From positions 62,001 to 126,000 of the forward strand of contig JAQTTY010000010.1 in assembly GCA_028710525.1 (NCBI GenBank): a stretch of DNA of 64,000 nucleotides, read 5' to 3'. Within the stretch, counting starts at the first letter, position 1, and each line of letters starts with the position of its first letter. Under the pieces are notes generated by a model. That model was not told the DNA's origin. It saw only the letters and a program-made list of their open reading frames with translations, and did not search any database. Shown here one piece after another: positions 44,941-55,399 of this stretch. This DNA comes from Gallionella sp. Lineage in GTDB: Bacteria; Pseudomonadota; Gammaproteobacteria; Burkholderiales; Gallionellaceae. A program made the translations under genes and the position numbers.

Positions 44941-46209
44941 CTAATTTAACAATGCTTGTACTGTGGCGTTCAGTGCATCAACGCTCACTCTGACCTGCTC
45001 ACCGCCCTGCATGGGCTTGACGCTGACTTGACCAACCTGCGCCTCGTCATCGCCTATCACTACCGCGACCTTAGCAGCACTGCCATCGGCCTTTTTCATC
45101 TGCGACTTGAAACTGCCACCGCCACAATGCATCACGACACGCAGTCCGACATCGCGCATCTGTTCTGATACTCGGCTCGCCATTCCTGAAGCCAACTCGC
45201 CCTGATGAACTACATACACATCCACCGCAGGCTTGGGAAAAGCCATGCCATCGTCCTGCAACAAAGCCAACAGGCGCTCTACACCCATCGCAAAACCCAT
45301 TGCAGGCGCCGGCTTACCGCCTATCTGCGCGACCAAGCCATCATATCGACCACCAGCACAGATGGTGCCTTGCGCACCTAGACGCGTAGTCACCCACTCG
45401 AACACGGTACGGTTGTAGTAATCCAAACCACGCACTAGGCGCGGATTGATTTCGAAAGGTATACCGTGCGCGGTCAGTGTCGCTTTTACCGCATCGAAAT
45501 GCGCCAGTGCCTCAGCATCCAATTCTTCCATCAGTTTGGGTGCACCCGCGATCAAGTCTTGCATCGCCGGATTCTTACTGTCCAAGATGCGCAGCGGATT
45601 GGTGTTCAATCGACGCTTGGCATCGTCATCCATCAGCGACACATGCTGCTCGAAATAAGCGATCAGCTTGGCACGGTGACGCAAGCGCGACTCAGTATCA
45701 CCCAATGTATTCAGTTGCAGGGTCACATCACGTATGCCCAACTTCTTCCACAGGCGTGCGCACATCAGAATCTGCTCAGCATCGATATCAGGACCCGCAA
45801 AACCCAACGCTTCCACACCGATCTGATGAAACTGGCGGTAACGGCCTTTCTGCGGACGCTCGTGACGGAACATCTGCCCCGAGTAATACAAACGCTGCGG
45901 CGCGTTATACAGCAGATTGTGCTGTAGCACCGCGCGCACACAAGACGCCGTACCTTCTGGACGCAAAGTCAGTTGATCACCATTGAGGCTGTCTTCGAAG
46001 CTATACATCTCTTTCTCGACAATGTCTGTCACCTCACCGATAGCGCGCTTAAACAGCGAAGTAGGCTCAACCAGCGGCATACGGATGTTGCGGTAACCAT
46101 AGCTATCCAGCCAATCGCGCACCACTTCCTCGAACCACAACCAAAGTCCTGCCTCGTCCGGCAGGATGTCATTCATGCCTTTTACAGCTTGCAAAGTTTC
46201 GTTACTCAT
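44941..46209 (-). CDS. hisS: Histidyl-tRNA synthetase
   Basis: A 422-residue class II synthetase, near the 424 residues of the E. coli enzyme. Motif 2 is in [20 protein letters not shown] and motif 3 in [13 protein letters not shown]. The histidine-binding peptide is [15 protein letters not shown]. The start at 46209 begins [19 protein letters not shown]; a frame reaching 46389 adds 60 non-conserved residues and overlaps ispG, so it is rejected. No clear Shine-Dalgarno is present. It lies between ispG and yfgM. Confidence 0.96.
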   Translation of the reverse strand: MSNETLQAVKGMNDILPDEAGLWLWFEEVVRDWLDSYGYRNIRMPLVEPTSLFKRAIGEVTDIVEKEMYSFEDSLNGDQLTLRPEGTASCVRAVLQHNLLYNAPQRLYYSGQMFRHERPQKGRYRQFHQIGVEALGFAGPDIDAEQILMCARLWKKLGIRDVTLQLNTLGDTESRLRHRAKLIAYFEQHVSLMDDDAKRRLNTNPLRILDSKNPAMQDLIAGAPKLMEELDAEALAHFDAVKATLTAHGIPFEINPRLVRGLDYYNRTVFEWVTTRLGAQGTICAGGRYDGLVAQIGGKPAPAMGFAMGVERLLALLQDDGMAFPKPAVDVYVVHQGELASGMASRVSEQMRDVGLRVVMHCGGGSFKSQMKKADGSAAKVAVVIGDDEAQVGQVSVKPMQGGEQVRVSVDALNATVQALLN

Positions 46210-46226
46210 TATTAATTTTGGTGAAT

Positions 46227-46281
46227 GGAAAGTGGTCAGTGGAAAATACATCCACTCGCTCACTTGCCACTGACTACTTTC
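46227..46281. repeat. Inverted repeat between hisS and ispG
   Basis: About 15-bp arms: GAAAGTGGTCAGTGG at 46228-46242 and CCACTGACTACTTTC at 46267-46281, with a single mismatch. It fills the gap between the two genes and can form a long mRNA hairpin before the hisS start. Confidence 0.7.
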
Positions 46282-46282
46282 T

Positions 46283-47557
46283 CTATTTAACCATTTGAAT
46301 TGGAATCTGCCGCGCCAACTTGGGCGATGTCGCTGTTCGTGCAGGAAACTTCTTCGCCACATACTCATCGACGATCTGGGTGAACTCATTGGCGATGTTA
46401 TCGCCGCGCAAAGTCATCGCCTTCTCGCCGTCGATATAGACTGGCGCGGCGGGGGTCTCACCGGTTCCTGGCAGGCTGATGCCGATATTAGCCAACTTAC
46501 TCTCGCCAGGACCGTTCACCACACAACCCATCACTGCTACGGTCATGTTCTCTACGCCGTCGTATTGGCTACGCCACACCGGCATCTGATCGCGCAGATG
46601 GTTCTGTATGCTCAGCGCCAACTCTTGGAAGAACACGCTGGTGGTACGACCGCAACCTGGGCAGGCCGTCACCATCGGTGAGAAGGCGCGTAAGCCCATA
46701 GTCTGCAATATCTCCTGACCGACGATCACTTCCTGAGTGCGTGAACCGTTGGGTTCAGGCGTCAGAGAGATGCGTATGGTGTCACCTATACCCTGTTGCA
46801 AAAGTACTGCTAATGCCGCAGTCGAAGCGACGATTCCCTTAGAACCCATACCCGCCTCAGTCAAACCGAGGTGCAGGGCGTAATCGCATTGGCTACTCAA
46901 GGAGCGATACACCGCAATCAAGTCTTGCACATCACTGACCTTGCAGGACAACACGATACGATTGCGCGCCATGCCCAGTTTCTCAGCGCGTTGCGCACTC
47001 TCAAGCGCGGAGGCGATCAGCGCGTTCTGTGTCACATGCTTAGCATCCAAAGGCTGCGCCAGACGTGAATTCTCGTCCATCATGCGCACCACTAGGTTCT
47101 GATCCAAGCTGCCCCAATTCACACCTATACGTACTGGCTTATCGAACTGGATAGCGGTCTCTATCATCATTGTGAACGGATCTTCAGACTCGCGACTACG
47201 TCCGACGTTGCCAGGGTTGATGCGGTATTTGGCCAAGGCCTGCGCACAGTCCGGATAGTCGCGTAACAAGCGATGTCCGTTGTAATGGAAGTCACCAACC
47301 AGCGGTACGTCACAGCCCATTTCATCCAAGCGTTTACGTATGGTCGCGACCTGCGCAGCAGCCTCAGGCGTATTGACGGTGATGCGCACCAACTCCGAAC
47401 CGGCCTGCGCCAATTCGTAAACTTGCTTAACCGTAGACTCAGCGTCTGCCGTATCCGTATTGGTCATGGATTGCACCACGATAGGCGCGCCGCCGCCCAT
47501 CATCACCCCACCGATGACCACGCGCTGCGAAGGACGGCGTATCACTAATTCATTCAT
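46283..47557 (-). CDS. ispG: 4-Hydroxy-3-methylbut-2-enyl diphosphate synthase
   Basis: A 424-residue enzyme of the MEP isoprenoid pathway, converting MEcPP to HMBPP with a [4Fe-4S] cluster. The ligand cysteines are in [11 protein letters not shown] and the partner motif is [11 protein letters not shown]. The family N-terminal barrel ([24 protein letters not shown]) is clear. GGAG lies 5 nt before the ATG at 47557; an alternative GTG at 47563 overlaps the rodZ stop. It follows rodZ and precedes hisS, as in many proteobacteria. Confidence 0.96.
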   Translation of the reverse strand: MNELVIRRPSQRVVIGGVMMGGGAPIVVQSMTNTDTADAESTVKQVYELAQAGSELVRITVNTPEAAAQVATIRKRLDEMGCDVPLVGDFHYNGHRLLRDYPDCAQALAKYRINPGNVGRSRESEDPFTMMIETAIQFDKPVRIGVNWGSLDQNLVVRMMDENSRLAQPLDAKHVTQNALIASALESAQRAEKLGMARNRIVLSCKVSDVQDLIAVYRSLSSQCDYALHLGLTEAGMGSKGIVASTAALAVLLQQGIGDTIRISLTPEPNGSRTQEVIVGQEILQTMGLRAFSPMVTACPGCGRTTSVFFQELALSIQNHLRDQMPVWRSQYDGVENMTVAVMGCVVNGPGESKLANIGISLPGTGETPAAPVYIDGEKAMTLRGDNIANEFTQIVDEYVAKKFPARTATSPKLARQIPIQMVK

Positions 47558-47559
47558 GC

Positions 47560-48531
47560 TCACTCCAGTCTCAAACGTGCGACTTCGCTCGTTGAATTGA
47601 TGTAAGGAGTCAGATCCACGAGCTTTCCGCGGCGATATAACTGCACGAAGCGCGCGTTACCGATCACCAAGTCATACGGTGCCTGACCATTGAGATTCAG
47701 TTCCGTTCCCGTCTCATTCAGCTTAGAAGACATCAATCGTCCAGTCGCGTCCTTGACCTCGGTCCAAGACTCGGCATCGAAAACAAGACGTATGCGAACC
47801 AAATTGGCCGCTGATACCACTGACTGATCAGCTGTACTTATGTTAGTTACAGTTGACTGTGTCAAGGCTGCAGCTGTCTTAAGTGCGGGTGCAGTCTGCG
47901 CTTTGACAGCAGGCGCTGTCTGTTGGGGGACTGGCGATTTAACTATTGGTGCAGCAGCAACTGGCGCACTTGCAGCAATCGCCGTTGCAACTTCCTCATA
48001 CGCAACCACTTCACTAGCAATAACCGCCGAAGCGATCTCATTCAATGCAGGCAAAGTTATGCTTGATTCCATAATGTCAGATACAGGTGCTCTCACTTCC
48101 ACCTTGGGCGCGGCGTAATGCCATATGGCAAATACCACCACCAGCACTGCAATCACTGCTGTGGCATATAACCACATCTGGTTCTGCCGTGCCGAAAGTT
48201 GTTGGATATTGAACGGCACCTCCACAGACTCAGGCTCGATACGCTCAGAGACTGCATGTGGATCTGGCAAGGTCGCCAGCAAGGGCTGGTCATCCAGCTG
48301 CAAGAGTTTGGCGTAGCTGCGCACAAAGCCGCGCACGAAGGGTAACTCCGGAAGATGTGCCAAGTCATCCGCCTCCAGCGCCTCGATCTGGCGCGGTGCC
48401 AAGCGTATCTGTGCGGCCACATCAGCCACGCTCAAGCCCATCGCGATACGTTTCTCGCGCAAGGTCGCCCCCAACCTTATTGCAGGCACATGATCTTGGG
48501 CAGGCATAGCATTGGTCGTGGTTTCATCCAT
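47560..48531 (-). CDS. rodZ: Cell-shape protein RodZ
   Basis: A 323-residue protein. The N-terminal helix-turn-helix domain (about 20-85, [34 protein letters not shown]) is cytoplasmic and binds MreB in the family. A TM helix at about 120-137 follows, then an Ala/Thr/Val-rich linker and a C-terminal periplasmic DUF4115-like domain (about 245-323). The ATG at 48531 is preferred, although a GTG 9 nt earlier is in frame. It is between pilW and ispG, the usual order. Confidence 0.93.
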   Translation of the reverse strand: MDETTTNAMPAQDHVPAIRLGATLREKRIAMGLSVADVAAQIRLAPRQIEALEADDLAHLPELPFVRGFVRSYAKLLQLDDQPLLATLPDPHAVSERIEPESVEVPFNIQQLSARQNQMWLYATAVIAVLVVVFAIWHYAAPKVEVRAPVSDIMESSITLPALNEIASAVIASEVVAYEEVATAIAASAPVAAAPIVKSPVPQQTAPAVKAQTAPALKTAAALTQSTVTNISTADQSVVSAANLVRIRLVFDAESWTEVKDATGRLMSSKLNETGTELNLNGQAPYDLVIGNARFVQLYRRGKLVDLTPYINSTSEVARLRLE

Positions 48532-48548
48532 GGTTTTCACTCGTGGGT

Positions 48549-49283
48549 CTAGTTAGCATTCAACGATAGTGCTTCTTTGGAATCAGGATAGAGATTGCGC
48601 AGTTTCATCTCGTAACTGGATACCGCGTTACGGTCATTCAATTTACGGAAGATGCGCACCCCCAACCACAGATCAGCTGCGCTCAGTTTTTCAGTCTTGG
48701 CCGCATAATCTATGAAATTCCGTTTAGCGTAACCATATTCCTCTTTGGCGAAATTCAACTGCGCCAACCCCAACAATGCTTGTGGCGACTCAGGACGAAT
48801 TGCCAAAGCACGCTTGTAAAAATCTTCGGCTACGACATTGTCCCCTATCTTCTGCGAGCAAACTGCTGCATTCAAATACGCCTGCTCGGGCGTCTCATAG
48901 AGAGGATTCTTTAGTGCCGCAATGAAATGCGGGATTGATTCCTTTTCCTTGCCACGTTGGCACAGGAACCATCCGTAATTGTTATGTGTATCGGAATTAT
49001 CCCGATCTATGCTCAAGCTACGCTGAAAATCAGATTCAGCTTCTTTATCTTCATGCAACGACATATGAATGAGTGCACGCACATTGTATGCCGGTGCGTA
49101 ATTCGACTTGGATGTCAAAGCTTCATCCAGCTCGCCAAGCGCGACTCCCATCTGTCCACGTTCAAAATAGATGCCGGCCAACTCCGTATGGATACGGGCA
49201 CTGTTCTGCGCTTTCTCAGCAGTCATGCCGGTTCCGGCACATCCCGACAGCAACATAAGCGATAACACTATCCATCTATACAT
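48549..49283 (-). CDS. pilW: Type IV pilus biogenesis TPR lipoprotein PilW/PilF
   Basis: A 244-residue lipoprotein with lipobox LLSGC (Cys at about 15). Tandem TPR repeats follow (about 25-225), for example APAYNVRALIHMSLHEDKEA and SDTHNNYGWFLCQRGKEKES. PilW/PilF pilotins help assemble the PilQ secretin. It lies between rlmN and rodZ in the conserved order. The type IV pilus machinery itself is not in this window. Confidence 0.92.
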   Translation of the reverse strand: MYRWIVLSLMLLSGCAGTGMTAEKAQNSARIHTELAGIYFERGQMGVALGELDEALTSKSNYAPAYNVRALIHMSLHEDKEAESDFQRSLSIDRDNSDTHNNYGWFLCQRGKEKESIPHFIAALKNPLYETPEQAYLNAAVCSQKIGDNVVAEDFYKRALAIRPESPQALLGLAQLNFAKEEYGYAKRNFIDYAAKTEKLSAADLWLGVRIFRKLNDRNAVSSYEMKLRNLYPDSKEALSLNAN

Positions 49284-49301
49284 TAGAGTCCTCTCGATGT
49301 T

Positions 49302-50387
49302 TCAACGATGCAACACAACCGGACGCTGCCCGGTACGTTTGGTCTTATCCTGCACCTGCCCAGCTAACTGCCCGCAGGCAGCGGCGATATCGTCCCCGCG
49401 CGTCTTACGCGTGGTGGTGACAATATTGGCCTGCATCAGCACATCACGAAAGCGCGCGATGGCATCTGGCCGCGAGCGCTGATAGTGCGTCTGGGGGAAG
49501 GGATTGAATGGGATAAGATTGAACTTGCACGGCACATCACGCACAAGACGCACTAGTTCGTGCGCATGCTGGACAGTATCGTTGACCCCATCCAACATCA
49601 CATACTCGAAGGTAATGAAATCACGTGGCGCTTTTTCCAGATATCGCATGCATGCAGCCAACAACTCTTTGAGCGGATATTTCTGATTGATGGGCACCAA
49701 CTCGTCACGCAACTTATCGTTAGGCGCATGCAGCGAAACGGCCAAGGCCACCGGACATTCTTCGCGCAACCTATCCATTGCAGGAACAACACCCGAGGTC
49801 GATACCGTCACTCGGCGACGTGACAAACCATAAGCATGATCGTCCAACATCACACGCAGAGCGGTCACCGTATTGTCGAAATTGAGCAGGGGTTCGCCCA
49901 TACCCATCATCACCACATTACTAATCGGCCAATTACCTTCGGCGTTCTTGCCCAACTGATGGTTGGCCCACCACAACTGACCAACGATCTCGGCCACGCT
50001 CAAATTACGATTGAAGCCCTGCTTGCCTGTAGAGCAAAAGGAACAATCCAGCGCACATCCCGCTTGCGAAGAGATACATAAAGTACCGCGTGTCGCTTCG
50101 GGTATATAGACCGCTTCGACTGCATTGCCCGTACCCACATCCAGCAACCATTTGCGCGTACCGTCATCGGACAGCTCTTCGCGCATAATGGTGGGCGTAT
50201 CGATACTCGCTTTTTGCATGAGCTTGTCACGCAAACTGACCGCGATGTCTGTCATCGCGGCGAAATCGGACTCCCCTTCTTTGTACATCCAGCGCATGAC
50301 TTGCTTGGCGCGGAAAGGCTTTTCGCCTATCTCCGCGAAATAAGTCGTGAGTCCATGCGCATCAAAGTCGAGGAGGTTTTGCTTCAT
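49302..50387 (-). CDS. rlmN: 23S rRNA/tRNA (adenine-C2)-methyltransferase RlmN
   Basis: A 361-residue radical SAM enzyme. The cluster motif is CALDCSFC in [20 protein letters not shown]. The motif [13 protein letters not shown] is the SAM-binding GEP element, and a late Cys ([10 protein letters not shown]) corresponds to the methyl-carrying cysteine. It methylates A2503 of 23S rRNA and A37 of some tRNAs. It is followed by pilW 18 bp away. An inverted-repeat element separates it from ndk. Confidence 0.96.
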   Translation of the reverse strand: MKQNLLDFDAHGLTTYFAEIGEKPFRAKQVMRWMYKEGESDFAAMTDIAVSLRDKLMQKASIDTPTIMREELSDDGTRKWLLDVGTGNAVEAVYIPEATRGTLCISSQAGCALDCSFCSTGKQGFNRNLSVAEIVGQLWWANHQLGKNAEGNWPISNVVMMGMGEPLLNFDNTVTALRVMLDDHAYGLSRRRVTVSTSGVVPAMDRLREECPVALAVSLHAPNDKLRDELVPINQKYPLKELLAACMRYLEKAPRDFITFEYVMLDGVNDTVQHAHELVRLVRDVPCKFNLIPFNPFPQTHYQRSRPDAIARFRDVLMQANIVTTTRKTRGDDIAAACGQLAGQVQDKTKRTGQRPVVLHR

Positions 50388-50402
50388 TTTTAGGACCTAC
50401 TT

Positions 50403-50499
50403 ATCCACGAACGGCACGAAACAACACGAAAAGATCTAACGACGAGAAGGGATTCACGCCATTGCTTTGTTTCGTGGTTTTCGTGTCTTTCGTGGACAA
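50403..50499. repeat. CACGAAA-type inverted repeat between rlmN and ndk
   Basis: The left arm contains TCCACGAACGGCACGAAAC and the right arm GTTTCGTGGTTTTCGTGTC and TTTCGTGGACA, which together form a long imperfect inverted repeat of about 30-nt arms around a short non-repetitive centre. A related element lies at 59911-60030. Confidence 0.75.
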
Positions 50500-50528
50500 T
50501 CGTTTTTCCTAGGTTCGTTAAATGAGAA

Positions 50529-50954
50529 TTAACGGGAGTAAACGTTCAATGCTGGGAAGAAGTAAGCGATCTCAACAGCAGCTGTCTCAGCTGCATCGGA
50601 ACCGTGTACTGCATTTGCATCGATGCTGTCAGCGAAATCAGCACGGATCGTGCCTTTATCAGCCTTCTTAGGATCAGTAGCGCCCATCAGGTCACGGTTC
50701 TTCAAGATTGCGCCTTCGCCTTCCAAGGCTTGGATCATCACTGGACCGGAGATCATGAAGCTGACCAGGTCATTGAAGAAAGGACGTGCTTTGTGCACAG
50801 CGTAGAAGCCTTCAGCTTCAGCACGAGACAACTGAGTCATACGTGCAGCAACGACCTTCAGACCAGCACCTTCAAAGCGTGAATAGATCTGACCGATCAC
50901 GTTCTTAGCGACAGCATCAGGTTTGATAATAGACAGGGTACGTTCGACAGCCAT
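50529..50954 (-). CDS. ndk: Nucleoside diphosphate kinase
   Basis: A 141-residue enzyme, normal for the family, that transfers phosphate between nucleoside diphosphates. The ATP site is [11 protein letters not shown] and the active-site His is in [20 protein letters not shown]. It is the first gene of the ndk-rlmN-pilW-rodZ-ispG-hisS-yfgM-bamB-der run. The ATG at 50954 begins [15 protein letters not shown]. Confidence 0.98.
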   Translation of the reverse strand: MAVERTLSIIKPDAVAKNVIGQIYSRFEGAGLKVVAARMTQLSRAEAEGFYAVHKARPFFNDLVSFMISGPVMIQALEGEGAILKNRDLMGATDPKKADKGTIRADFADSIDANAVHGSDAAETAAVEIAYFFPALNVYSR

Positions 50955-51067
50955 GCGACATTCTCCAAAACAAAAGTTAACAAAGGTTACAAAAAAGGCC
51001 GCGCATTCTATCAGGATTTGCTTACCTTGTCCCAGCCGCGCTGGCCGTATACGCGCCCAAGAATGGG

Positions 51068-51835
51068 CTAGATCAGGCGTATCACAGCTAGCAGGATGTC
51101 CAGCGTGAACACTGCCAACATGGCACGAATCACCGCCTTGATGGCGGCTTGGGGGACGGAGGCGGTGGAATTACCGACCGTGATGCCGTGGAAGCATGCG
51201 ATGGTGGCGATCAGCCAGCCAAACACCAAGCTCTTCAACACCCCGCCCATCAACAGCCAAGGGCTCACTAACGCGACAAAACGTTGCACTTGATCGAAGA
51301 AGTCCACGTTCATAAACCATGAACTAACCGCCAAGCCTCCCACCACAGCCACAATTTGAAAGTAAGCGGTCAGGGCGACCACCGAGATGGAAACCCCTAG
51401 GATGCGGGGAACAACCAGATAGTCCATGGGCGCTACGCCCATTTGTTCCAAACTATAGAGCTCACCGGATATCTTCATCTGCGCCAGTTCCACCGCGATG
51501 GCTGAGCCGCTGCGGGCGATGATGATGATGGCGGCAAACAGCGGGCCAAACTCCCAGACGATGACCCAGGCCATCACCTTGACCACCAGCGAACTATCCC
51601 CTCCCGCCACCGCAAAAGTCTGGGTGGTGACGATGATGCCCAGCAGTAAGCCCATGAATCCTATGATATGTAGCGCCTGATTGCCGCTGAAATAGATCTG
51701 CCGATAGAAGTTTTTCTTGACGGGCTCTATGCGCAACACTCCCGCATGGGACAAGCCGTACCACAACATACTTATATAACCTGACACCAGCATGATGAGC
51801 GCCAGCGTACTGCGACCTGTCGTTCTGAGTATCAC
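51068..51835 (-). CDS. MlaE-family lipid ABC transporter permease
   Basis: A 255-residue permease of the MlaE family, with about five TM segments. The core motif [29 protein letters not shown] is the MlaE signature. In the family it works with an MlaD substrate-binding protein and an MlaF ATPase to move phospholipids across the envelope. It starts at a GTG that overlaps the lipoprotein stop (GTGA), so expression is coupled. The operon order is degenerate ATPase, MlaD-like, lipoprotein, permease. Confidence 0.92.
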   Translation of the reverse strand: MILRTTGRSTLALIMLVSGYISMLWYGLSHAGVLRIEPVKKNFYRQIYFSGNQALHIIGFMGLLLGIIVTTQTFAVAGGDSSLVVKVMAWVIVWEFGPLFAAIIIIARSGSAIAVELAQMKISGELYSLEQMGVAPMDYLVVPRILGVSISVVALTAYFQIVAVVGGLAVSSWFMNVDFFDQVQRFVALVSPWLLMGGVLKSLVFGWLIATIACFHGITVGNSTASVPQAAIKAVIRAMLAVFTLDILLAVIRLI

Positions 51836-52650
51836 GGCACAGGCTCGGTTAGTACCGTGCTGGCACGACCCACAGCATCGGCACGTGCCGCATAGTTAGC
51901 GGCCTCTACTGTCCGTCCGGCGCGCGCTGTAGTCTGGGCGAGACGACTCAGATCTAGGCGGATCTTGAGTGGCAGCCCTAGTTTCTGATCCAGCGCCAGC
52001 GCCTGTTCGAAGCGAGAGATGGCACGCACATCATCTTGCGCTGCGTAGGCTAACTCACCGGAAAGGCGCAAGGCGTTCGCCTGCTCTACGGCCTGAGTAG
52101 GGGAATTGAGCGCGCCCAAGGCATCCTCGACCAGCTTATTGGCCTCGTCCAGACGATGGTTACGCATGGCCAGTTGTGCTCGTAACAACTGCAAAGAGGG
52201 ACGCACCTCACATCCAGACTGACATATCTGTTCGCCGCGCGCAGCCCATTCTGTCGCAGCGGCTATATCTTCCTGCTCCAGATATAGCTGCCCCTGCATG
52301 ATGGCAGCAGCTGCAAGACTGTTAGGGGGATATGCCAACTGCGGGGCTGAAAACAAGGCAGCCAACTGCTGATGCGATTGCTCGTAACGCCCAGACCCGC
52401 GCAAAACTCGGGCAAAATTGATGCGTGCCACCGCGATACCTGCAGCGTCCTCTATAGCCTGAGCGCCGCGCAAAGCCACCTGATACTCGGCGGCCGCACG
52501 AGGCAGATCACCACTGGAATAGGCACGGTCACCGCGTTCACTATGACGGTAAGCCTCCGCACTCATGGCATTACGCTTCTCGGGTGCACTCCCACAGCCT
52601 AGCAACATCAGGCAGGCCAGTACACAACAGAGTTCACTTCGCAGGCGCAT
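51832..52650 (-). CDS. TPR lipoprotein of the Mla-like operon
   Basis: A 272-residue protein with lipobox MLLGC (Cys at about 18) and then TPR-like helices: SERGDRAYSSGDLPRAAAEYQVAL and others through residue 250. A start at 52650 is chosen; a longer frame adds 43 non-conserved residues. It overlaps the mlaD-like gene end and the permease start, so all are coupled. In related systems a lipoprotein of this operon is an auxiliary subunit in the periplasm. The exact role is unknown. Confidence 0.8.
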   Translation of the reverse strand: MRLRSELCCVLACLMLLGCGSAPEKRNAMSAEAYRHSERGDRAYSSGDLPRAAAEYQVALRGAQAIEDAAGIAVARINFARVLRGSGRYEQSHQQLAALFSAPQLAYPPNSLAAAAIMQGQLYLEQEDIAAATEWAARGEQICQSGCEVRPSLQLLRAQLAMRNHRLDEANKLVEDALGALNSPTQAVEQANALRLSGELAYAAQDDVRAISRFEQALALDQKLGLPLKIRLDLSRLAQTTARAGRTVEAANYAARADAVGRASTVLTEPVP

Positions 52651-53566
52651 GTACCACCCCATAACTATCCATAGGCAACATCTGAACTTCCCCTGCATTG
52701 ATGAAATTACGTATCGGCCAGACCTGCTTGCTGGCATCGATGACATCACGTGCATCCTCGGCTGCCACCCTTGCGTCACGTATCAAAGGCAGCAATTCTC
52801 CTGAGGAAGCGGATGTAAGTTTGCTCACTTGCGCGGTGATCTTGCCAGCCTCGTCGGTGATCTTTTGCACGTTCGTTAGCACATCGTCGCTTTTGCCCAG
52901 CAACATTTCGGTCTTATCCAACACCTGAGAAATCTTTTGTCCGTTGTTCCCCATCAACTGCTCGGTCTGCATGATGAGGCGATTGGCACTATCACTGCTC
53001 TGACGCACGCTCTGCGCCACTGACTTGGCCTGTTGTAGCAAACCGTCTGGTTGATTGATCGCCTCGGTGGTTTTGGCCACGTTGTCCAGTATGGGCTTAA
53101 GTCTATCCACCAGATCATGTGCAAGTGCGTCCATACCTAGCTGGCGCTCGAAAGGCAGTACCTCGCCTAAGGCCAATGCAGGCTGGTCGCGCTCCCCGGG
53201 TATTACTTCCAAAATCCCGTCACCCAGCAGACTCTGCTCGACCAGTCGGAGTTTCGCACCGTGGCGGATATGAGCGAGATAACGATTATTGATGGACAAG
53301 TTGGCCTCGATAACACCGTCATCCTTAAGCACGATGGACACCACCTTGCCAACTTTGAAACCGCTCAAGCGTATCTCCATGCCATCGTGCAGCTTGCTGG
53401 CATCATTGGTCTGGAAGCGCAGCGGTGTAGTGCTGGCGAACATGCCCTGCTCGATGGCGATGATCGCAACTAGCAGCAACAAAGCACCCACTGCAGCGAA
53501 TACGAACAACCCCACTTTCTTCTCAAGCGTGGCCAGACGACTATCGTGATCGGCGAATATCTTCAT
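52634..53566 (-). CDS. MlaD-like substrate-binding protein (MCE domain)
   Basis: A 310-residue membrane-anchored protein. A TM helix (about 15-38, LFVFAAVGALLLLVAIIAI) is followed by an MCE domain (about 45-125, LHDGMEIRLSGFKVGKVVSIVL) and then a long helical part up to 310. MCE proteins bind lipids and form oligomers in the periplasm. The ATG at 53566 is close behind AGGAGAG; a frame to 53677 is rejected. It overlaps the lipoprotein gene by 17 nt. Confidence 0.9.
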   Translation of the reverse strand: MKIFADHDSRLATLEKKVGLFVFAAVGALLLLVAIIAIEQGMFASTTPLRFQTNDASKLHDGMEIRLSGFKVGKVVSIVLKDDGVIEANLSINNRYLAHIRHGAKLRLVEQSLLGDGILEVIPGERDQPALALGEVLPFERQLGMDALAHDLVDRLKPILDNVAKTTEAINQPDGLLQQAKSVAQSVRQSSDSANRLIMQTEQLMGNNGQKISQVLDKTEMLLGKSDDVLTNVQKITDEAGKITAQVSKLTSASSGELLPLIRDARVAAEDARDVIDASKQVWPIRNFINAGEVQMLPMDSYGVVHAPAK

Positions 53567-53573
53567 ATCTCTC

Positions 53574-54182
53574 CTACAGGTAGTAGCTTTTTTGCGCAGG
53601 TAGAACATCTTCCAGCGTGTTGTCGTAGTCAACGAACACAGCAGTACAAGCTGGCAGTTCGCTGCGCAGTATCGCATCGAATCCCAGTAGCTGTTGACGC
53701 TCGGACTCCGTCACACCATGCCAGATTGCAGTGTAGACCAGCATCTCTGGCTGCATCAGCATACAGCGCACAAAACCCACCAAGCGCCGTTGATAGGGCG
53801 ATATCTGATGCGGCAATCGACTTAACAACTGGCTGGTCTGCATGGCATCCAGACCGCAGCGCTCGAACAGCGCGATGACCCGCTGCTCAGTAGGTACGTG
53901 GGTCGGCCCACGATAACTCAAGGGCAATAGCAGATTTTCATCCAATTTTAGATTTCCCAGTAGACCACCATCCGGCGCAAGTAAAGCGGTATGAGGGGGG
54001 CGTAGCAGTGTTTGCAGAAAATGCTCCTTGTCCTGCTCATCGCATATCACCACCCGATAGCGCAGGCCCCGACCAAGCTCGAAAGCCAGAGGCTGTACGC
54101 GCCCCTGCCGGTCTCGCCATTCGATGTCCCAACGTCCTTCCATACTCCAGCTACCCCTGCTATGCGTACTATGAACTGACAT
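53574..54182 (-). CDS. Degenerate MlaF-like ABC ATPase lacking Walker A and B
   Basis: A 202-residue protein that aligns by context and residual pattern to MlaF-type ATPases. The Q-loop region keeps the form NLKLDENLLLPLSYRG. At the Walker A position, CDEQDKEHFLQTLL has no G-x-x-G-x-G-K-S/T. The signature LSGG is RLPHQISPYQRR, and the Walker B site is MLVYTAIWHG without D-E. No switch His is visible near FVDYDN. It therefore should not hydrolyse ATP. The open frame is intact and co-directional with mlaD, 7 bp downstream, so it looks maintained. An active ATPase must come from elsewhere if the permease works as a pump. Confidence 0.75.
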   Translation of the reverse strand: MSVHSTHSRGSWSMEGRWDIEWRDRQGRVQPLAFELGRGLRYRVVICDEQDKEHFLQTLLRPPHTALLAPDGGLLGNLKLDENLLLPLSYRGPTHVPTEQRVIALFERCGLDAMQTSQLLSRLPHQISPYQRRLVGFVRCMLMQPEMLVYTAIWHGVTESERQQLLGFDAILRSELPACTAVFVDYDNTLEDVLPAQKSYYL

Positions 54183-54218
54183 TCTAACGCCGACAGCGTG
54201 CCAATATCAGCTTAGGTT

Positions 54219-54248
54219 TAGCGGTTAAGGCCCGCCTTCCGCTATAAT
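54219..54248 (+). promoter_or_regulatory. Candidate prfB promoter
   Basis: A good TATAAT box at 54243-54248 lies 31 nt before the prfB ATG. The -35 element is poor (TTTAGC, 18-nt spacer). Confidence 0.5.
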
Positions 54249-54279
54249 CGCCGCCTTTCGAAAATCTCAGCAAGACAAC

Positions 54280-55383
54280 ATGGAAGCAGAACAACTCAAC
54301 GCCATCAGCAATAAGCTCAGTGACTTGGCGACACGCAGCACCGAGCTACGGCGATTCCTACAATTCGACGAGAAACAGGAACGTCTGGTCGAGGTCTGCG
54401 CGCTCGCCGAGAACCCGGACATCTGGAACGACGCTAAACGCGCCCAAGAGTTAGGCCGCGAGCGCAAGCTGCTGGAAGGTGTAGTGTTGGGACTGGAAAA
54501 GATCAAACAAGAACTGAACGACGCGGGCGAGTTGTTCGAGATGGCCAAGGAAGAAGGCGATGAAGAAAGTCTGCAGTCCACTGCAGCCGACGTTGCCGAC
54601 ATTGAGCAGCGTGTCGCCGCGATGGAGTTCCGCCGTATGTTCTCCCACCCGATGGACCCCAACAACTGTTTCATCGACATTCAAGCCGGATCAGGCGGTA
54701 CTGAGGCGCAAGACTGGGGCTCGATGCTGCTGCGCATGTATCTACGCTACTGCGAACGCAAGGGTTTCCAAGTCGAAATATTGGAGCAATCTGATGGCGA
54801 AGTCGCCGGCATCAAGGGCGCCTCCATCAAAGTCATAGGCGAATATGCCTACGGTCATCTGCGCACCGAAGTCGGCGTACACCGTCTGGTGCGCAAATCA
54901 CCGTTCGACTCCGGCAACCGCCGCCACACTTCTTTCTCTAGTGTGTTCGTCTATCCCGAAGTGGATGACTCCATCGAGATCGACATCAATCCCGCCGACT
55001 TGCGTGTGGACACCTATCGCGCTTCCGGCGCGGGTGGTCAGCACATCAACAAGACCGACTCGGCGGTACGTATCACGCACATCCCCACCGGCATCGTGGT
55101 GCAGTGCCAGAACGACCGCTCCCAACACAAGAACCGCGCCGAAGCGATGTCCATGCTGAAATCGCGCATGTACGAGGAAGAATTGCGTAAGCGCAACGAG
55201 GCCAAACAGGTACTTGAGGACGGCAAGTCCGACATCGGCTGGGGCCACCAGATTCGCAGCTATGTACTCGACCAGTCGCGCATCAAAGACCTGCGCACCA
55301 ATTACGAAGTCGGCAATACGCAGGGCGTACTGGACGGCGACCTAGACGATTTTATTTCAGCCAGTTTGAAGCAAGGCGTTTAA
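54280..55383 (+). CDS. prfB: Peptide chain release factor 2, without programmed frameshift
   Basis: A 367-residue release factor for UGA and UAA. The codon-recognition tripeptide SPF is in VRKSPFDSG and the GGQ motif is in [10 protein letters not shown]. The frame is continuous from the ATG: at the place where E. coli needs +1 frameshifting after CTT TGA, this gene reads CTA CAA TTC GAC, with no in-frame stop. So the classical autoregulation is absent. The bacterial length is normal. It is followed by lysS after 10-16 bp. Confidence 0.97.
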   Translation: MEAEQLNAISNKLSDLATRSTELRRFLQFDEKQERLVEVCALAENPDIWNDAKRAQELGRERKLLEGVVLGLEKIKQELNDAGELFEMAKEEGDEESLQSTAADVADIEQRVAAMEFRRMFSHPMDPNNCFIDIQAGSGGTEAQDWGSMLLRMYLRYCERKGFQVEILEQSDGEVAGIKGASIKVIGEYAYGHLRTEVGVHRLVRKSPFDSGNRRHTSFSSVFVYPEVDDSIEIDINPADLRVDTYRASGAGGQHINKTDSAVRITHIPTGIVVQCQNDRSQHKNRAEAMSMLKSRMYEEELRKRNEAKQVLEDGKSDIGWGHQIRSYVLDQSRIKDLRTNYEVGNTQGVLDGDLDDFISASLKQGV

Positions 55384-55399
55384 CTTTAAGAGAATGACC

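Noticed and set aside
46210..46389. 60-residue N-terminal extension of HisS
   Set aside because: It runs into ispG and the inverted repeat and has no similarity to the family; the start at 46209 gives normal length.
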